From: an uncultured Oscillospiraceae bacterium
Lineage (GTDB): Bacteria > Bacillota > Clostridia > Oscillospirales > Acutalibacteraceae
NCBI GenBank assembly: GCA_900542375.1
Contig: UQNI01000010.1
Location: 1-43,586 of the forward strand
Reading direction: 5' to 3'
Length of the DNA: 43,586 nt
Below are positions 31,418 to 40,015 of this stretch, piece after piece. The position numbers and the translations under genes were made by a program. Under the pieces are notes generated by a model. The model was given only the letters and a program-made list of their open reading frames with translations, did no database searches and was not told where the DNA came from. Each line of letters starts with the position of its first letter. Position 1 is the first letter of the stretch.

Positions 31418-32288
31418 ATGTTCTGTCTGATTTAAATGTTTTAATAATCCAAGGTAAATTCATTTCAAAGTCAATACCATATTGAAACATATCAATATTT
31501 TTCTTTTCTGCATTTGTTTGGGTTAAAATACTTTTGTGGGTAAAATCTACAGCAAACTGTAAAGCGTTTCTAAACTTCATATTATGCAACAAAGCGCTTA
31601 ACAGTACACTGTCAAAAACATCTCCCACACCTTTGTATTCACCTTTGATATGCTTTGAAAATGCATATGTAAAACTTCCGTCTACAGTATCATAACCGGC
31701 AGCACCTGATAAAAATTTGCTGAACCAAACGCCTGAAATGACCACCATGCTCGGTCCCAATTGGCTTAATCGTACCAATAAATCTTGAATATATTCTCTG
31801 GTATACGGCCCCGGCTGATAAGGTTCGTCCAACATTAAACATGCTTCTGTTATGTTTGGAACGATAATGTCTGCATGTTTACATAAATTGCGCATGGCAT
31901 CTACCATTTTGGGGGAGCTTGACCCATACATTTGCCCGTGGTCTCCCATGATTGGGTCGACCAATGCCAGTGAATCCTGAGCTTTACAATGGGTTAAAAT
32001 ATCGGAAACCACATTTGCCTGTTCGGGAGAGCCTAAAAATCCGCTGATAAGACCGTCCAGTTTCAGTTGCTGTGAACGCCAATACTCTGCAACCGTAGGC
32101 ATATTATTGGTTAAATCACAATAATCAGGACTATCAATGTCATTATCACGGGAGGCTACAATGGCAGTTAAAAGCGGATAGGTTTCAATTCCTCCGCTGG
32201 CCGCAAAAATAGGCAAAGCGGTTGTAATAGAACATTTATCAAAGCTGGATATGTTGCCGATAATGGCAACCTTTTTTTGTTTTGGCAT
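31416..32288 (-). CDS. Pyridoxamine/pyridoxal kinase-like protein
   Basis: A 290-residue ribokinase-fold kinase of the PdxK/PdxY group, which phosphorylates B6 vitamers to make pyridoxal phosphate. Features are the N-terminal GNISSFDKCSITTALPIF, the SGFLGS loop (82-87), DPIMGDHGQMY (111-121), PNITEACLML (144-153) and the anion-hole region GVGDVFDS (220-227). The last motif is normally GTGD; here Val221 replaces the threonine, while the catalytic Asp223 remains. AAACAGG-type upstream sequence offers only a weak ribosome binding site. PLP produced by it would serve the cysteine desulfurase at 12564. It lies downstream of the beta-helix protein gene on the same strand. Confidence 0.87.
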   Translation of the reverse strand: MPKQKKVAIIGNISSFDKCSITTALPIFAASGGIETYPLLTAIVASRDNDIDSPDYCDLTNNMPTVAEYWRSQQLKLDGLISGFLGSPEQANVVSDILTHCKAQDSLALVDPIMGDHGQMYGSSSPKMVDAMRNLCKHADIIVPNITEACLMLDEPYQPGPYTREYIQDLLVRLSQLGPSMVVISGVWFSKFLSGAAGYDTVDGSFTYAFSKHIKGEYKGVGDVFDSVLLSALLHNMKFRNALQFAVDFTHKSILTQTNAEKKNIDMFQYGIDFEMNLPWIIKTFKSDRT

Positions 32289-32388
32289 GAAATTCCCTGC
32301 TTTCCTGTTTCGTATACAACTGATATATTGTTTCTATTATACAAAAAATCAAAAGAAAATGGAAGGGAAAAACCTCTGATTTTGCATA

Positions 32389-33060
32389 TCAGTCTTTTAT
32401 GGCTACAATTTCATTTGGTTGTTTATAAATATGATATTCCGGTACAACTCCCCGCACCGTGGAAACAGGATAAATTTGAGAGCCTTTTCCAATGACGCAG
32501 CCGGGATTTAATACAGAATTACATCCAATTTCAGTGTGGTCCCCTAAAATAGCACCGAATTTTTTTAATCCTGTGGCTATTTTTTCTCCGTCACAGTTTA
32601 CTTCTACCAAAGATTTGTTGGATTTTACGTTGGACGTAATGGAACCGGCACCCATATGCGCTTTATAACCTAAAATAGAATCTCCAACATAGTTATAGTG
32701 GGGCACTTGTACATGGTTGAACAGAATCACGTTTTTCAATTCGGTAGAATTGCCCACAACACAATTGGCGCCAACCAAAGCATTTCCTCTGATGAATGCA
32801 CAATGGCGCACTTCTGTGTTCGGACCAATAATGGTTGGACCTGTAATATAGGCTGAAGGGAATACAGTGGCGGACCGTGCAATCCAAACATGTTCTTCCT
32901 TTTGCTCATATTCGTCCGGAGAAAGTGTTTTTCCAAGAGATATAATAAAGTCGGAAATATGAGGAAGTGCCTGCCATGGATATTCAAACTGTTCAAGCAA
33001 AGGAGCTGCACAAGTTTCATTTAAATTCAAAAGATGTTTGGTCTGAATGGTTTGTTTCAT
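32389..33060 (-). CDS. Left-handed beta-helix (hexapeptide repeat) protein, GlmU C-terminal-like
   Basis: A 223-residue protein. Residues 1-70 are helical (PLLEQFEYPWQALPHISDFI). From about 75 to 210, hexapeptide repeats build a left-handed beta helix (ATVFPSAYITGPTIIGPNTEVRH read in parts, then GNALVGANCVVGNSTELKN, GAILGDHTEIGCNSVLNPGCVIGKGSQI). The pattern resembles the acetyltransferase half of GlmU and UDP-GlcNAc pyrophosphorylase-related proteins, but the uridylyltransferase domain is absent. It may acetylate a nucleotide sugar or amino sugar; the substrate is unknown. The start at 33060 is chosen for AAGGAAA upstream. Confidence 0.85.
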   Translation of the reverse strand: MKQTIQTKHLLNLNETCAAPLLEQFEYPWQALPHISDFIISLGKTLSPDEYEQKEEHVWIARSATVFPSAYITGPTIIGPNTEVRHCAFIRGNALVGANCVVGNSTELKNVILFNHVQVPHYNYVGDSILGYKAHMGAGSITSNVKSNKSLVEVNCDGEKIATGLKKFGAILGDHTEIGCNSVLNPGCVIGKGSQIYPVSTVRGVVPEYHIYKQPNEIVAIKD

Positions 33061-33398
33061 TGTTATTATTTCCTTCCCAGACAATTATTTTTTGTTTTTG
33101 GGTATAAAGCGCTCTGCTGAATATTATTTATATATTATATTTTGAAATGGGACAATGGTCAATCATTTATCATTTGTAAACTATATTTTTCTTCTGAAAA
33201 TATCAATTGAAAAAACCGGAATTTGAGTGTTGTATTTTCTTTTATGATATGATGTATATGCAATTATTTGGCGGATATGGGCAAAAGTGAGCAGTTGTTT
33301 TGTCACACATTAGAAATTGCAAAACCACTATCCTTATGGTACAATAAAATACAATTAGTAGAAAATCTAATTTAATTTACAAATAGGGAGGTATTCCT
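33061..33398. other. Divergent promoter region
   Basis: A 338-base gap between the beta-helix gene and the hydroxyacid dehydrogenase. It holds the promoter at 33317-33345 and presumably a minus-strand promoter. No other gene or RNA element seen. Confidence 0.4.
33317..33345 (+). promoter_or_regulatory. Promoter of the hydroxyacid dehydrogenase
   Basis: TTGCAA (33317-33322) and TACAAT (33340-33345) with a 17-base spacer. Confidence 0.6.
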
Positions 33399-34352
33399 TT
33401 GAATATATGTATTTTAGACGGCTATACCACGAATCCGGGAGATGTTAGCTGGGCTCCTCTGGAGGCACAGGGTAACGTTACAATTTATGAGTTTACAAAG
33501 CCGGAAGACATTGTGGAAAGAGCAAAAGATGCCGAAATTTTAATTACAAATAAAACAGTATTATCGGCTGAAACCATAAATGCTTTGCCCAAGTTACAGT
33601 ATATTGGTACGCTGTCTACAGGTTTTAATGTAATTGATTGCCAGGCGGCAAAACAAAGAGGAATACCTGTATGTAATGTGCCAACTTACTGTACAACTGC
33701 AGTTGCGCAGTTTACATTTGCTATGTTATTTAACATTACCAATAAAGTAGAGTTGCATAATCAAAGTGTTCACAAAGGAGATTGGGTTAACAGTCGTCAT
33801 TTTTGTTACTGGAACTCAGACTTAATTGACGTTGCAGGCAGTACATTGGGTATTATCGGTTTTGGTAATATTGGGCGTGCGGTTGCTAAAATTGCCCGTG
33901 CATTGGAGATGAACGTACTGGTGAACAGCCGTTCTGCAAAGGATATGCCGGAAGGCTGCCGTCAGGTAAGCAGAGAAGAACTGCTTCGTGAAAGTGATGT
34001 TGTAACCATTCATTGTCCTTTGACTCCGGATACAGAGCGTATGATTAATCGGGAAGCTTTGGCGTTGATGAAACCAACGGCCATTCTAATTAATACCTCG
34101 CGCGGTCAGGTGATAGATGAGCAGGCGTTGGCAGATGCGTTAAATCAAGATAAGCTGTATGCAGCTGCTTTGGATGTATTGTCTCAGGAGCCACCAAAAG
34201 AAGGTAATCCGTTATTAACGGCAAAAAATTGTGTGATTACACCGCACATTGCATGGGCATCTAAAGACGCCAGAAGCAGATTGATTAGAATTGCTGCGGA
34301 CAATATTACTGCTTTTGTCAACGGAAGCGTACAGAATAATGTAGCAAAATAG
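33399..34352 (+). CDS. D-2-hydroxyacid dehydrogenase (glycerate dehydrogenase type)
   Basis: A 317-residue NAD(P)-dependent dehydrogenase of the D-isomer 2-hydroxyacid family, probably interconverting hydroxypyruvate or glyoxylate and the hydroxyacid. The start is TTG at 33399, 7 bases after GGGAGG, and gives MNICILDGYTTNPGD, an N-terminus typical of HprA-like glycerate dehydrogenases. The Rossmann motif is GFGNIG (154-159) and the catalytic triad is Arg235 (NTSRG), Glu264 (SQEPP) and His283 (TPHIAW). Related D-lactate and phosphoglycerate dehydrogenases share these residues, so the substrate is a best guess. It has its own promoter. Confidence 0.92.
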   Translation: MNICILDGYTTNPGDVSWAPLEAQGNVTIYEFTKPEDIVERAKDAEILITNKTVLSAETINALPKLQYIGTLSTGFNVIDCQAAKQRGIPVCNVPTYCTTAVAQFTFAMLFNITNKVELHNQSVHKGDWVNSRHFCYWNSDLIDVAGSTLGIIGFGNIGRAVAKIARALEMNVLVNSRSAKDMPEGCRQVSREELLRESDVVTIHCPLTPDTERMINREALALMKPTAILINTSRGQVIDEQALADALNQDKLYAAALDVLSQEPPKEGNPLLTAKNCVITPHIAWASKDARSRLIRIAADNITAFVNGSVQNNVAK

Positions 34353-34565
34353 CTGGTAATTTAGAAAAAGATTGTGTTCTTTATGGAAAATAAAGGACGT
34401 TTTTACTCAGATGTTGACGAATGATGAATAATTATGTATGATTATTTAATAGTATTTTGAAAGTGTTTATTGTTTTGATATATAGAAAGATTGAGATAAG
34501 GATACCTGTTTTTTGTTAGCTTTCGTAACAGGCATTCGATTGATTGGAGTAGTTGGAGGTTTAAC

Positions 34566-35708
34566 TTGAGAATTGTTCTTGTAGTTGACATGTTTGATGA
34601 GGAGAATAACGGAACCACTATGACTGCCCGTCGCTTTGCCGATATGCTAAGGCAAAGAGGGCATCAGGTAAGAGTTGTTTCTATTGGTGAGTCCGGAAAA
34701 GATAAGTTCGGTGTACCGGAAGCACATTATAAACTTGTAACCAGAATTAGTCATAAACAAGGTTTTTGTTTTGCCACTCCTGATGAAAAGGTGTTCAGAA
34801 AGGCGTTTAAGGGAGCAGATATCGTTCACTTTTTCCTTCCATTTCCATTTGAACGCAAAGCGGCTAAAATTGCGAGACAGATGGGAATTCCTACATCGGC
34901 GGCGTTTCATTTGCAGCCGGAGAATATTACCTATAATATTCATTGTGAAAAAGTTGAGCTTCTTTCCGTAGGATTTTATCGGTTTGCCCACAGATACTTT
35001 TACAAAGATTTTAACCATATTCACTGTCCGTCAAAATTTATTGCGGGAGAATTGCGTAAAAACGGTTATAAACAAAAGCTATATGTAATTAGTAATGGTG
35101 TAGACGATGAGTTCCGTCCGATGGAAGTGGAAAAGGTAACAGACCCCGAAAAATTTAATATTTTGATGATTGGCAGGCTGTCTTATGAGAAAAAACAAGA
35201 CATACTGTTAAAGGCTGTGGAATGCTCTAAATATGCGGATAAAATACAAGTTTATTTGGCCGGACACGGTCCATGTGAAAAAGCCTTGCGTAAACAAGGT
35301 GAGACAATGAAAAATCCGCCTATTTTTGGTTTTTACACCAAAGAAGAATTAATCAGACTGATTAATTCTTGTGATTTGTATGTACATGCGGCATATATAG
35401 AAAGTGAAGCGATTGCTTGTATGGAAGCTTTTGCCTGCGGTTTGGTACCTGTTATCAGTAATTCGCCGAAATCTGCAACCGTACAGTTTGCTTTGGATGA
35501 CAGAAGTTTATTTGAGGCAGATAATCCGGATGATTTAGCACGTAAGATTGATTATTGGATTGAAAATCCTGAAATGAAAGCAATTATGTCTACCAAATAC
35601 GCCATGCAAGGCAATACATATCGTGTTTCAGAATCTGTAAAACAAGCAGAGCTTATGTTTAACGATGCGATTAACGATTTTAAGGAGAATGGTGGTTATG
35701 GCAGATAG
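34566..35708 (+). CDS. Family 4 glycosyltransferase, probably lipid-directed
   Basis: A 380-residue GT-B enzyme starting at TTG 34566 after TTGGAGG. The N-terminal acceptor domain has VVDMFDEENNGTTMTARRFA and DIVHFFLPFPFE. The C-terminal donor domain has ISNGVDDEFRP, ILMIGRLSYEKKQDILLKA, and ESEAIACMEAFACG, the E-x7-E motif of retaining GT4 enzymes. The pattern resembles 1,2-diacylglycerol 3-glucosyltransferases. That fits the next gene, a PlsC-type acyltransferase whose start overlaps this gene by 11 bases, suggesting a coupled step in glycolipid or phospholipid synthesis. The acceptor is inferred from context. Confidence 0.9.
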   Translation: MRIVLVVDMFDEENNGTTMTARRFADMLRQRGHQVRVVSIGESGKDKFGVPEAHYKLVTRISHKQGFCFATPDEKVFRKAFKGADIVHFFLPFPFERKAAKIARQMGIPTSAAFHLQPENITYNIHCEKVELLSVGFYRFAHRYFYKDFNHIHCPSKFIAGELRKNGYKQKLYVISNGVDDEFRPMEVEKVTDPEKFNILMIGRLSYEKKQDILLKAVECSKYADKIQVYLAGHGPCEKALRKQGETMKNPPIFGFYTKEELIRLINSCDLYVHAAYIESEAIACMEAFACGLVPVISNSPKSATVQFALDDRSLFEADNPDDLARKIDYWIENPEMKAIMSTKYAMQGNTYRVSESVKQAELMFNDAINDFKENGGYGR

Positions 35709-36726
35709 TATGAATGCAACACTATCAGATCCGGCATTTGAAAATCAGGAGACCTTAAACGCTCCTGTTTCCAATTCCGAACAGCTACATAACGCAGATA
35801 CTGTGATAAATGAAGATAAAACTCAGGTAAAGCAGGAAAAGTCTGCAGTAGACCCTGAGTTTGTTGAGGTTCCCAAAAAAGAATTAATCAATGTAAAGGA
35901 AGCTGCCGAAAATGTGAAGGAAGTTGCGGGAAATGTAAAAGAAGCAGCTGGTAAATTTGCGGCTAAAAATGTAGCGGAAATGAAAAAACTGCTTCCTACC
36001 AATTTTTTGCGCAGAGCACTAAGCTTTTTAATGTATTTTGGCCTTGTTATTCCTATTTTGACGATTATGAATACATTTGTATTTGGACTAAAACAAGAGG
36101 GAAAAGGAAAAATACAAGAATTAAGCAAAAAGAACAAAGGGTTTGTGCTTACTTGTAACCATGTACACCCTATGGACTGTACATGGTTAGGTGTACTGAC
36201 AACACCCAGAAAAATGGTATATACGTCTATGGAAGGAAATTTTAAAATTCCTGTTGTAGGTCCATTTATTCGTTTTTTTGACTGTGTTCCAATCAGCACT
36301 ACAATTAAAGGCTTGCGTAATTTCATGAATGAAATGACTGATGCAGTAAAAAGAGGCAGGGTTGTTGGAATGTATCCGGAAGGCAGTATCGAGATGTATT
36401 GTGACCATTTGCGCAAATTCAGCGATGGGGCATTTACAATTGCAGTAGATGCCAATGCCCCGGTACTTCCTGTGGTAATTACGCCAAGGGAGAGAAAGGG
36501 GTTATGGAAGCTGCTAAAACGTGGTTCCTGCATTACCATTACAGTTGGAGATCCTGTATATCCTGAAGACTGCGGTTCACACCGTAAAACAGTACGCAAA
36601 TTAAGGGAAGATGTAGAAGCTGAAATGAATCATCTATTGGAGATTGGTGGTAAGGCCTATCCAAAAGAACCATTACACGATGAGGAAGCTTTTTGGAGAA
36701 CAGGTAAAAAGAACAAAAAGAACTGA
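35698..36726 (+). CDS. PlsC-type 1-acylglycerol-3-phosphate acyltransferase with a long N-terminal extension
   Basis: A 342-residue membrane acyltransferase. Residues 1-60 are acidic and probably disordered. Residues 64-100 contain a repeated amphipathic segment (VKEAAEN, VKEVAGN, VKEAAGK). A hydrophobic helix follows at 107-131. The catalytic domain has H155-x4-D160 (TCNHVHPMD), the glycerol-phosphate pocket region FFDCVPIS and the EGS motif at 228-230 (MYPEGSIEM). It should transfer an acyl chain to lysophosphatidic acid, giving phosphatidic acid. The N-terminal 100 residues are absent from typical 200-250-residue PlsC proteins. Start ATG 35698 follows AAGGAG and overlaps the preceding glycosyltransferase. 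A strong terminator follows. Confidence 0.9.
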   Translation: MADSMNATLSDPAFENQETLNAPVSNSEQLHNADTVINEDKTQVKQEKSAVDPEFVEVPKKELINVKEAAENVKEVAGNVKEAAGKFAAKNVAEMKKLLPTNFLRRALSFLMYFGLVIPILTIMNTFVFGLKQEGKGKIQELSKKNKGFVLTCNHVHPMDCTWLGVLTTPRKMVYTSMEGNFKIPVVGPFIRFFDCVPISTTIKGLRNFMNEMTDAVKRGRVVGMYPEGSIEMYCDHLRKFSDGAFTIAVDANAPVLPVVITPRERKGLWKLLKRGSCITITVGDPVYPEDCGSHRKTVRKLREDVEAEMNHLLEIGGKAYPKEPLHDEEAFWRTGKKNKKN

Positions 36727-36744
36727 TAAATGAATATTTTATAT

Positions 36745-36784
36745 AAAAAAGGAAGAGTTGTGATATCACAGCTCTTCCTTTTTT
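36745..36784. terminator. Terminator after the acyltransferase
   Basis: Near-perfect palindrome with AAAAAAGGAAGAG and CTCTTCCTTTTTT arms and inner TGTG/CACA pairing. Confidence 0.92.
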
Positions 36785-36929
36785 ATATAGAATTTGGATT
36801 TTGAATAAAAATGTATTTATTTTAATTCACTATATACTTTAAATTTTGGTTCCTATTAAAAATAATTATGAAAGCTGTATGAGCTTATACATGAATTATT
36901 GTATGATATTAACAGTAATATCTCTTATT

Positions 36930-36948
36930 GATAATGATAATAATTACT
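36930..36948. promoter_or_regulatory. Fur-like box
   Basis: GATAATGATAATAATTACT matches the classical 19-bp Fur box (GATAATGATAATCATTATC) at 16 of 19 positions. It lies 227 bases before the identified -35 element, so it may serve another upstream promoter. Fur, Zur and PerR boxes are similar and the AT-rich setting raises the chance of accident. Confidence 0.5.
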
Positions 36949-37156
36949 GATTCTCAATAATTAAGAATAAATATTCAATAAAATAATAAATATACAAATA
37001 CTGATTTAATATGATTTATCCGGATTAATTTTTTGGATAAGAAATAATAAGTGTTATTGCGGGTCTAATGTTAGCATAGGGTAATTGTTAATCGTTTTTA
37101 ATAATGCTCGAGATTTAATGCAATTTCTTTATTGAGAATATTTATGCAGAAAAAAG

Positions 37157-37185
37157 TTGTCTTATTATAATTACGATAATATAAT
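37157..37185 (+). promoter_or_regulatory. ureABC promoter with an embedded operator-like box
   Basis: TTGTCT (37157-37162) and TATAAT (37180-37185) with a 17-base spacer. The spacer holds TTATAATTACGATAA (37165-37179), which matches the PerR/Fur-family form TTATAAT-N-ATTATAA at 12 of 14 positions. Confidence 0.6.
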
Positions 37186-37221
37186 AAAAACATCCCAAAA
37201 TATTAAAGGAGGCTGAACATT

Positions 37222-37524
37222 ATGCATCTTACTCCAAGAGAAATCGAGAGACTGATGTTACACACAGCAGGGGATTTAGCAAGAAAACGTAAAGAAAAAG
37301 GCTTAAAACTCAACTATGTTGAGACTATAGCCTACATCACCGCTGAACTCTATGAAAGTGCCAGAGAAGGAAAAACGGTGGCATCTTTAATGGAGGAAGG
37401 CAAACACTTGCTAACCCGCAATGACGTTATGGAAGGTGTGCCTGAGATGATTTCAAACGTTCAAATTGAAGCAACTTTCCCTGACGGAACCAAGCTGCTC
37501 ACAATCCACGATCCGGTACAATGA
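37222..37524 (+). CDS. ureA: Urease gamma subunit
   Basis: A 100-residue urease gamma subunit, full length for the Gram-positive three-subunit arrangement. Typical sequence is present throughout: HLTPREIERLMLHTAGDLA, KRKEKGLKLNYVE, YITAELYE, VMEGVPEMISNVQIEATFPDG. With UreB and UreC it forms the (UreABC)3 enzyme that hydrolyses urea to ammonia and carbamate in the cytoplasm. AAAGGAGG gives a strong ribosome binding site. It is the first gene of the operon, 19 bases before ureB. Confidence 0.97.
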   Translation: MHLTPREIERLMLHTAGDLARKRKEKGLKLNYVETIAYITAELYESAREGKTVASLMEEGKHLLTRNDVMEGVPEMISNVQIEATFPDGTKLLTIHDPVQ

Positions 37525-37543
37525 GAAGAAGGGGTGTTTTATT

Positions 37544-37903
37544 ATGATTCCAGGAGAATACAAATTAAAAAAAGAGGATTTGGAATGTAATCAAGGGAAA
37601 GAGTCCATTACTGTAAAGGTTACCAATACAGATGACAGACCGATTGCGGTTGGTTCCCACTATCATTTCTTTGAAGTAAATAAGTTTATGTCTTTTGACA
37701 GAGAGGCAACGTTTGGATATCATCTTGATATTCCTTCCGGTACAAGTATCCGCTTCGAGGCAAAAGAAACAAAAACAGTACAATTGGTCCCATTTGGAGG
37801 AAACCGTGTGATTTACGGTTTGAACAATTTAACAAATGGCCAAATTAATGATTTAACCAAAGGGAAAGCAATGCTGAATGCAAGAACCAAAGGATTTATC
37901 TAA
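37544..37903 (+). CDS. ureB: Urease beta subunit
   Basis: A 119-residue urease beta subunit. The open frame extends 26 codons upstream into ureA, but homology begins at MIPGEYKL, and AAGGGGTG precedes this ATG, so I start at 37544. Conserved parts are VTNTDDRPIAVGSHYHFFEVN, FDREATFGYHLDIPSGTSIRFE, KTVQLVPFGGNRVIYG. It has a C-terminal tail of about 20 residues beyond the shortest beta subunits. It supports the active-site flap of UreC in the assembled enzyme. ureC follows after 42 bases. Confidence 0.96.
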   Translation: MIPGEYKLKKEDLECNQGKESITVKVTNTDDRPIAVGSHYHFFEVNKFMSFDREATFGYHLDIPSGTSIRFEAKETKTVQLVPFGGNRVIYGLNNLTNGQINDLTKGKAMLNARTKGFI

Positions 37904-37945
37904 GCCAAATTGTTCAAGCGGATATAAAAAAGGAGTGTATATCAT

Positions 37946-39667
37946 ATGAGTCATAAAATTGACAGAAAAAACTACAGTTCCATGTTCGGTCCGACTGTAG
38001 GAGATAAAGTAAGATTGGGTGACACCGATTTGTGGGTTGAAATTGAAAAAGATTTCACAGTTTACGGTGACGAACTCAAATTTGGAGGCAGCAAATCCAT
38101 TCGTGACGGTATGGGACAAAAGTCTGGTATGACCAATCATGAAGGTGCATTGGATTTTTGCTTAACCAATGCAATTGTGTTGGATTATTGGGGCATTGTA
38201 AAAGCCGATATTGGTATTAAAGATGGAAAAATTGCAGGTATCGGAAAAGCGGGTAATCCTGACACAATGGACGGGGTCAACCCTAGATTGGTTGTTGGAA
38301 CCGGTACAGAAGTGTTGTCAGCTGAAGGATTAATTGTAACAGCCGGCGCAATTGATACACATGTACACTACATTTGTCCACAACAGACCGAAACTGCATT
38401 GTTTTCAGGCGTAACTACTATGTATGGTGGAGGAGATGGTCCGGCAGACGGCTCTTATGCAACCACATGTACACCGGGGCCTTGGAATATGAAAAAGATG
38501 CTGGAATCTGTGGAAGAGCTTCCAATGAACTACATGTTCTTAGGTAAAGCAAACTCTTCTCAGGAAGAAGCGCTGGTAGAACAAATTGAAGCAGGTGCCT
38601 GCGGTTTGAAATTACATGAGGACTGGGGTACAACACCGGCATGTATTGATACGGCATTAACTGTTGCAGATAAAATGGATATTTCTATTGCCATTCATAC
38701 AGACTCTATCAATGAGGCTGGTAATGTAGAAAATACAATCAATGCATTTGATGGCCGCACTATTCATACGTTTCATAGTGAAGGTGCAGGCGGCGGTCAT
38801 GCACCGGACGTTATGAGAGTGGTTGGTGAAACCAATGTACTGCCATCTACAACAACTCCTACAATTCCTTACACCATTAATACATATGATGAACATTTGG
38901 ATATGTTAATGGTTTGCCATCATATGGATTCTGATATTCCGGAAGATATTGCGTTCGGCAAATCTCGTATTCGTAAACAGACCATTGCGGCGGAAGATGT
39001 GCTTCATGATATTGGTGCAATTTCTATTATTAACTCTGACTCCCAAGCCATGGGACGGCCTGCAGAGGTAATTACACGTACATGGCAATTAGCAGATAAA
39101 AATAAAAAACAGCGCGGTAAATTACCGGAGGAGCAAAACGCTGACAACGATAATTTCCGCGCAAAAAGATATATAGCTAAATATACAATTAACCCTGCTT
39201 TGGCAACAGGTACCTCTGATGTCATCGGTTCTTTGGAAGTTGGAAAATTTGCAGATTTGGTAATTTGGAAACCGGCTCTTTTTGGTGTAAAACCTGAAGT
39301 TGTAATCAAAGGTGGTATGATGATTGCTGCTAAAATGGGTGATGCAAATGCTTCTATTCCAACTCCACAACCGGTAATTATGAAGCCGATGTTTGGTGCA
39401 CTTGGTAAAGCAAGAGCCAGAACTTGCATTACATTTGTATCAAAGGCAGCTTACGAAAAAGGAATTAAGAGCGAATTGGGTCTAGAAAAAATAGTACTTC
39501 CTGTTTCCAACTGTCGTAGCGTTGGTAAAAAGGATATGATTCTAAACAATACTGTTCCAAAAATTGAAATTGATCCAAAGACCTGCGAAGTCACAGCAGA
39601 CGGAATCAAAATTACTTCTGAACCAGTGGACAAATTGCCATTGTCCCAGCTTTATTACATGTTTTAA
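37946..39667 (+). CDS. ureC: Urease alpha (catalytic) subunit
   Basis: A 573-residue amidohydrolase, full length. All dinuclear-metal ligands are present: His139 and His141 (DTHVHY), the lysine to be carbamylated Lys222 (GLKLHEDWG), His251 (AIHTDS), His277 (IHTFHSEG) and Asp365 (NSDSQAMG). The flap Cys324 and His325/326 (MVCHHMD) are also intact, so an active enzyme is expected. Several residues beside the active site depart from the forms I know from nickel ureases: HTDSINE for HTDTLNE, HSEGAGGG for HTEGAGGG, LPSTTTPT for LPSSTNPT, INSDSQ for TSSDSQ, and GRPAEV for GRVGEV. No ureD, E, F, G or H gene follows; the next gene is on the other strand. Metal identity cannot be read from the ligands. 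Confidence 0.97.
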   Translation: MSHKIDRKNYSSMFGPTVGDKVRLGDTDLWVEIEKDFTVYGDELKFGGSKSIRDGMGQKSGMTNHEGALDFCLTNAIVLDYWGIVKADIGIKDGKIAGIGKAGNPDTMDGVNPRLVVGTGTEVLSAEGLIVTAGAIDTHVHYICPQQTETALFSGVTTMYGGGDGPADGSYATTCTPGPWNMKKMLESVEELPMNYMFLGKANSSQEEALVEQIEAGACGLKLHEDWGTTPACIDTALTVADKMDISIAIHTDSINEAGNVENTINAFDGRTIHTFHSEGAGGGHAPDVMRVVGETNVLPSTTTPTIPYTINTYDEHLDMLMVCHHMDSDIPEDIAFGKSRIRKQTIAAEDVLHDIGAISIINSDSQAMGRPAEVITRTWQLADKNKKQRGKLPEEQNADNDNFRAKRYIAKYTINPALATGTSDVIGSLEVGKFADLVIWKPALFGVKPEVVIKGGMMIAAKMGDANASIPTPQPVIMKPMFGALGKARARTCITFVSKAAYEKGIKSELGLEKIVLPVSNCRSVGKKDMILNNTVPKIEIDPKTCEVTADGIKITSEPVDKLPLSQLYYMF

Positions 39668-39934
39668 TTGGTGTTTGCATGAAATAAAAGCCATATTTTT
39701 GTCGAATATCATACTATCTTCTGTTTCAAATCGCTCTTAATTTCATTATTATAGCATTTGATATTTAAGGATAGTAGTATCATCCTATTTAAATTTAATA
39801 ACGATATATCATTCTTTGATATACATTTTTAACAATATAGAGCTTATTTCTATCTCATTTTTCTATCTTAAAAATTTTATACTACCCTTTAATACAAATT
39901 GTTTTATATTCCCCCCAATATGTAAAACAGATAA
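39668..39934. other. AT-rich gap after ureC
   Basis: No urease accessory gene, ORF or clear terminator close to the ureC stop. A weak inverted repeat (AGGAT/ATCCT near 39769-39787) is present. The first strong terminator is at 39935. Confidence 0.45.
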
Positions 39935-39970
39935 AAGACCTGCCATCTCATATGAGATGGCAGGTCTTCT
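39935..39970. terminator. Shared terminator between ureC and the carbonic anhydrase gene
   Basis: Stem AGACCTGCCATCTC/GAGATGGCAGGTCT around ATAT, with A and T tracts on both sides, between convergent genes. Confidence 0.9.
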
Positions 39971-40015
39971 TTTTATATTAGAGAGAACTCACAAAATAGT
40001 GATTGATATTTTACC

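Larger units (their letters stand above)
36785..37221 (+). promoter_or_regulatory. Long urease upstream region
   Basis: A 437-base AT-rich region with no ORF. It holds a Fur-like box at 36930-36948 and the main promoter at 37157-37185 with a second Fur-family-like box in its spacer. I see no structured riboswitch. Confidence 0.5.
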
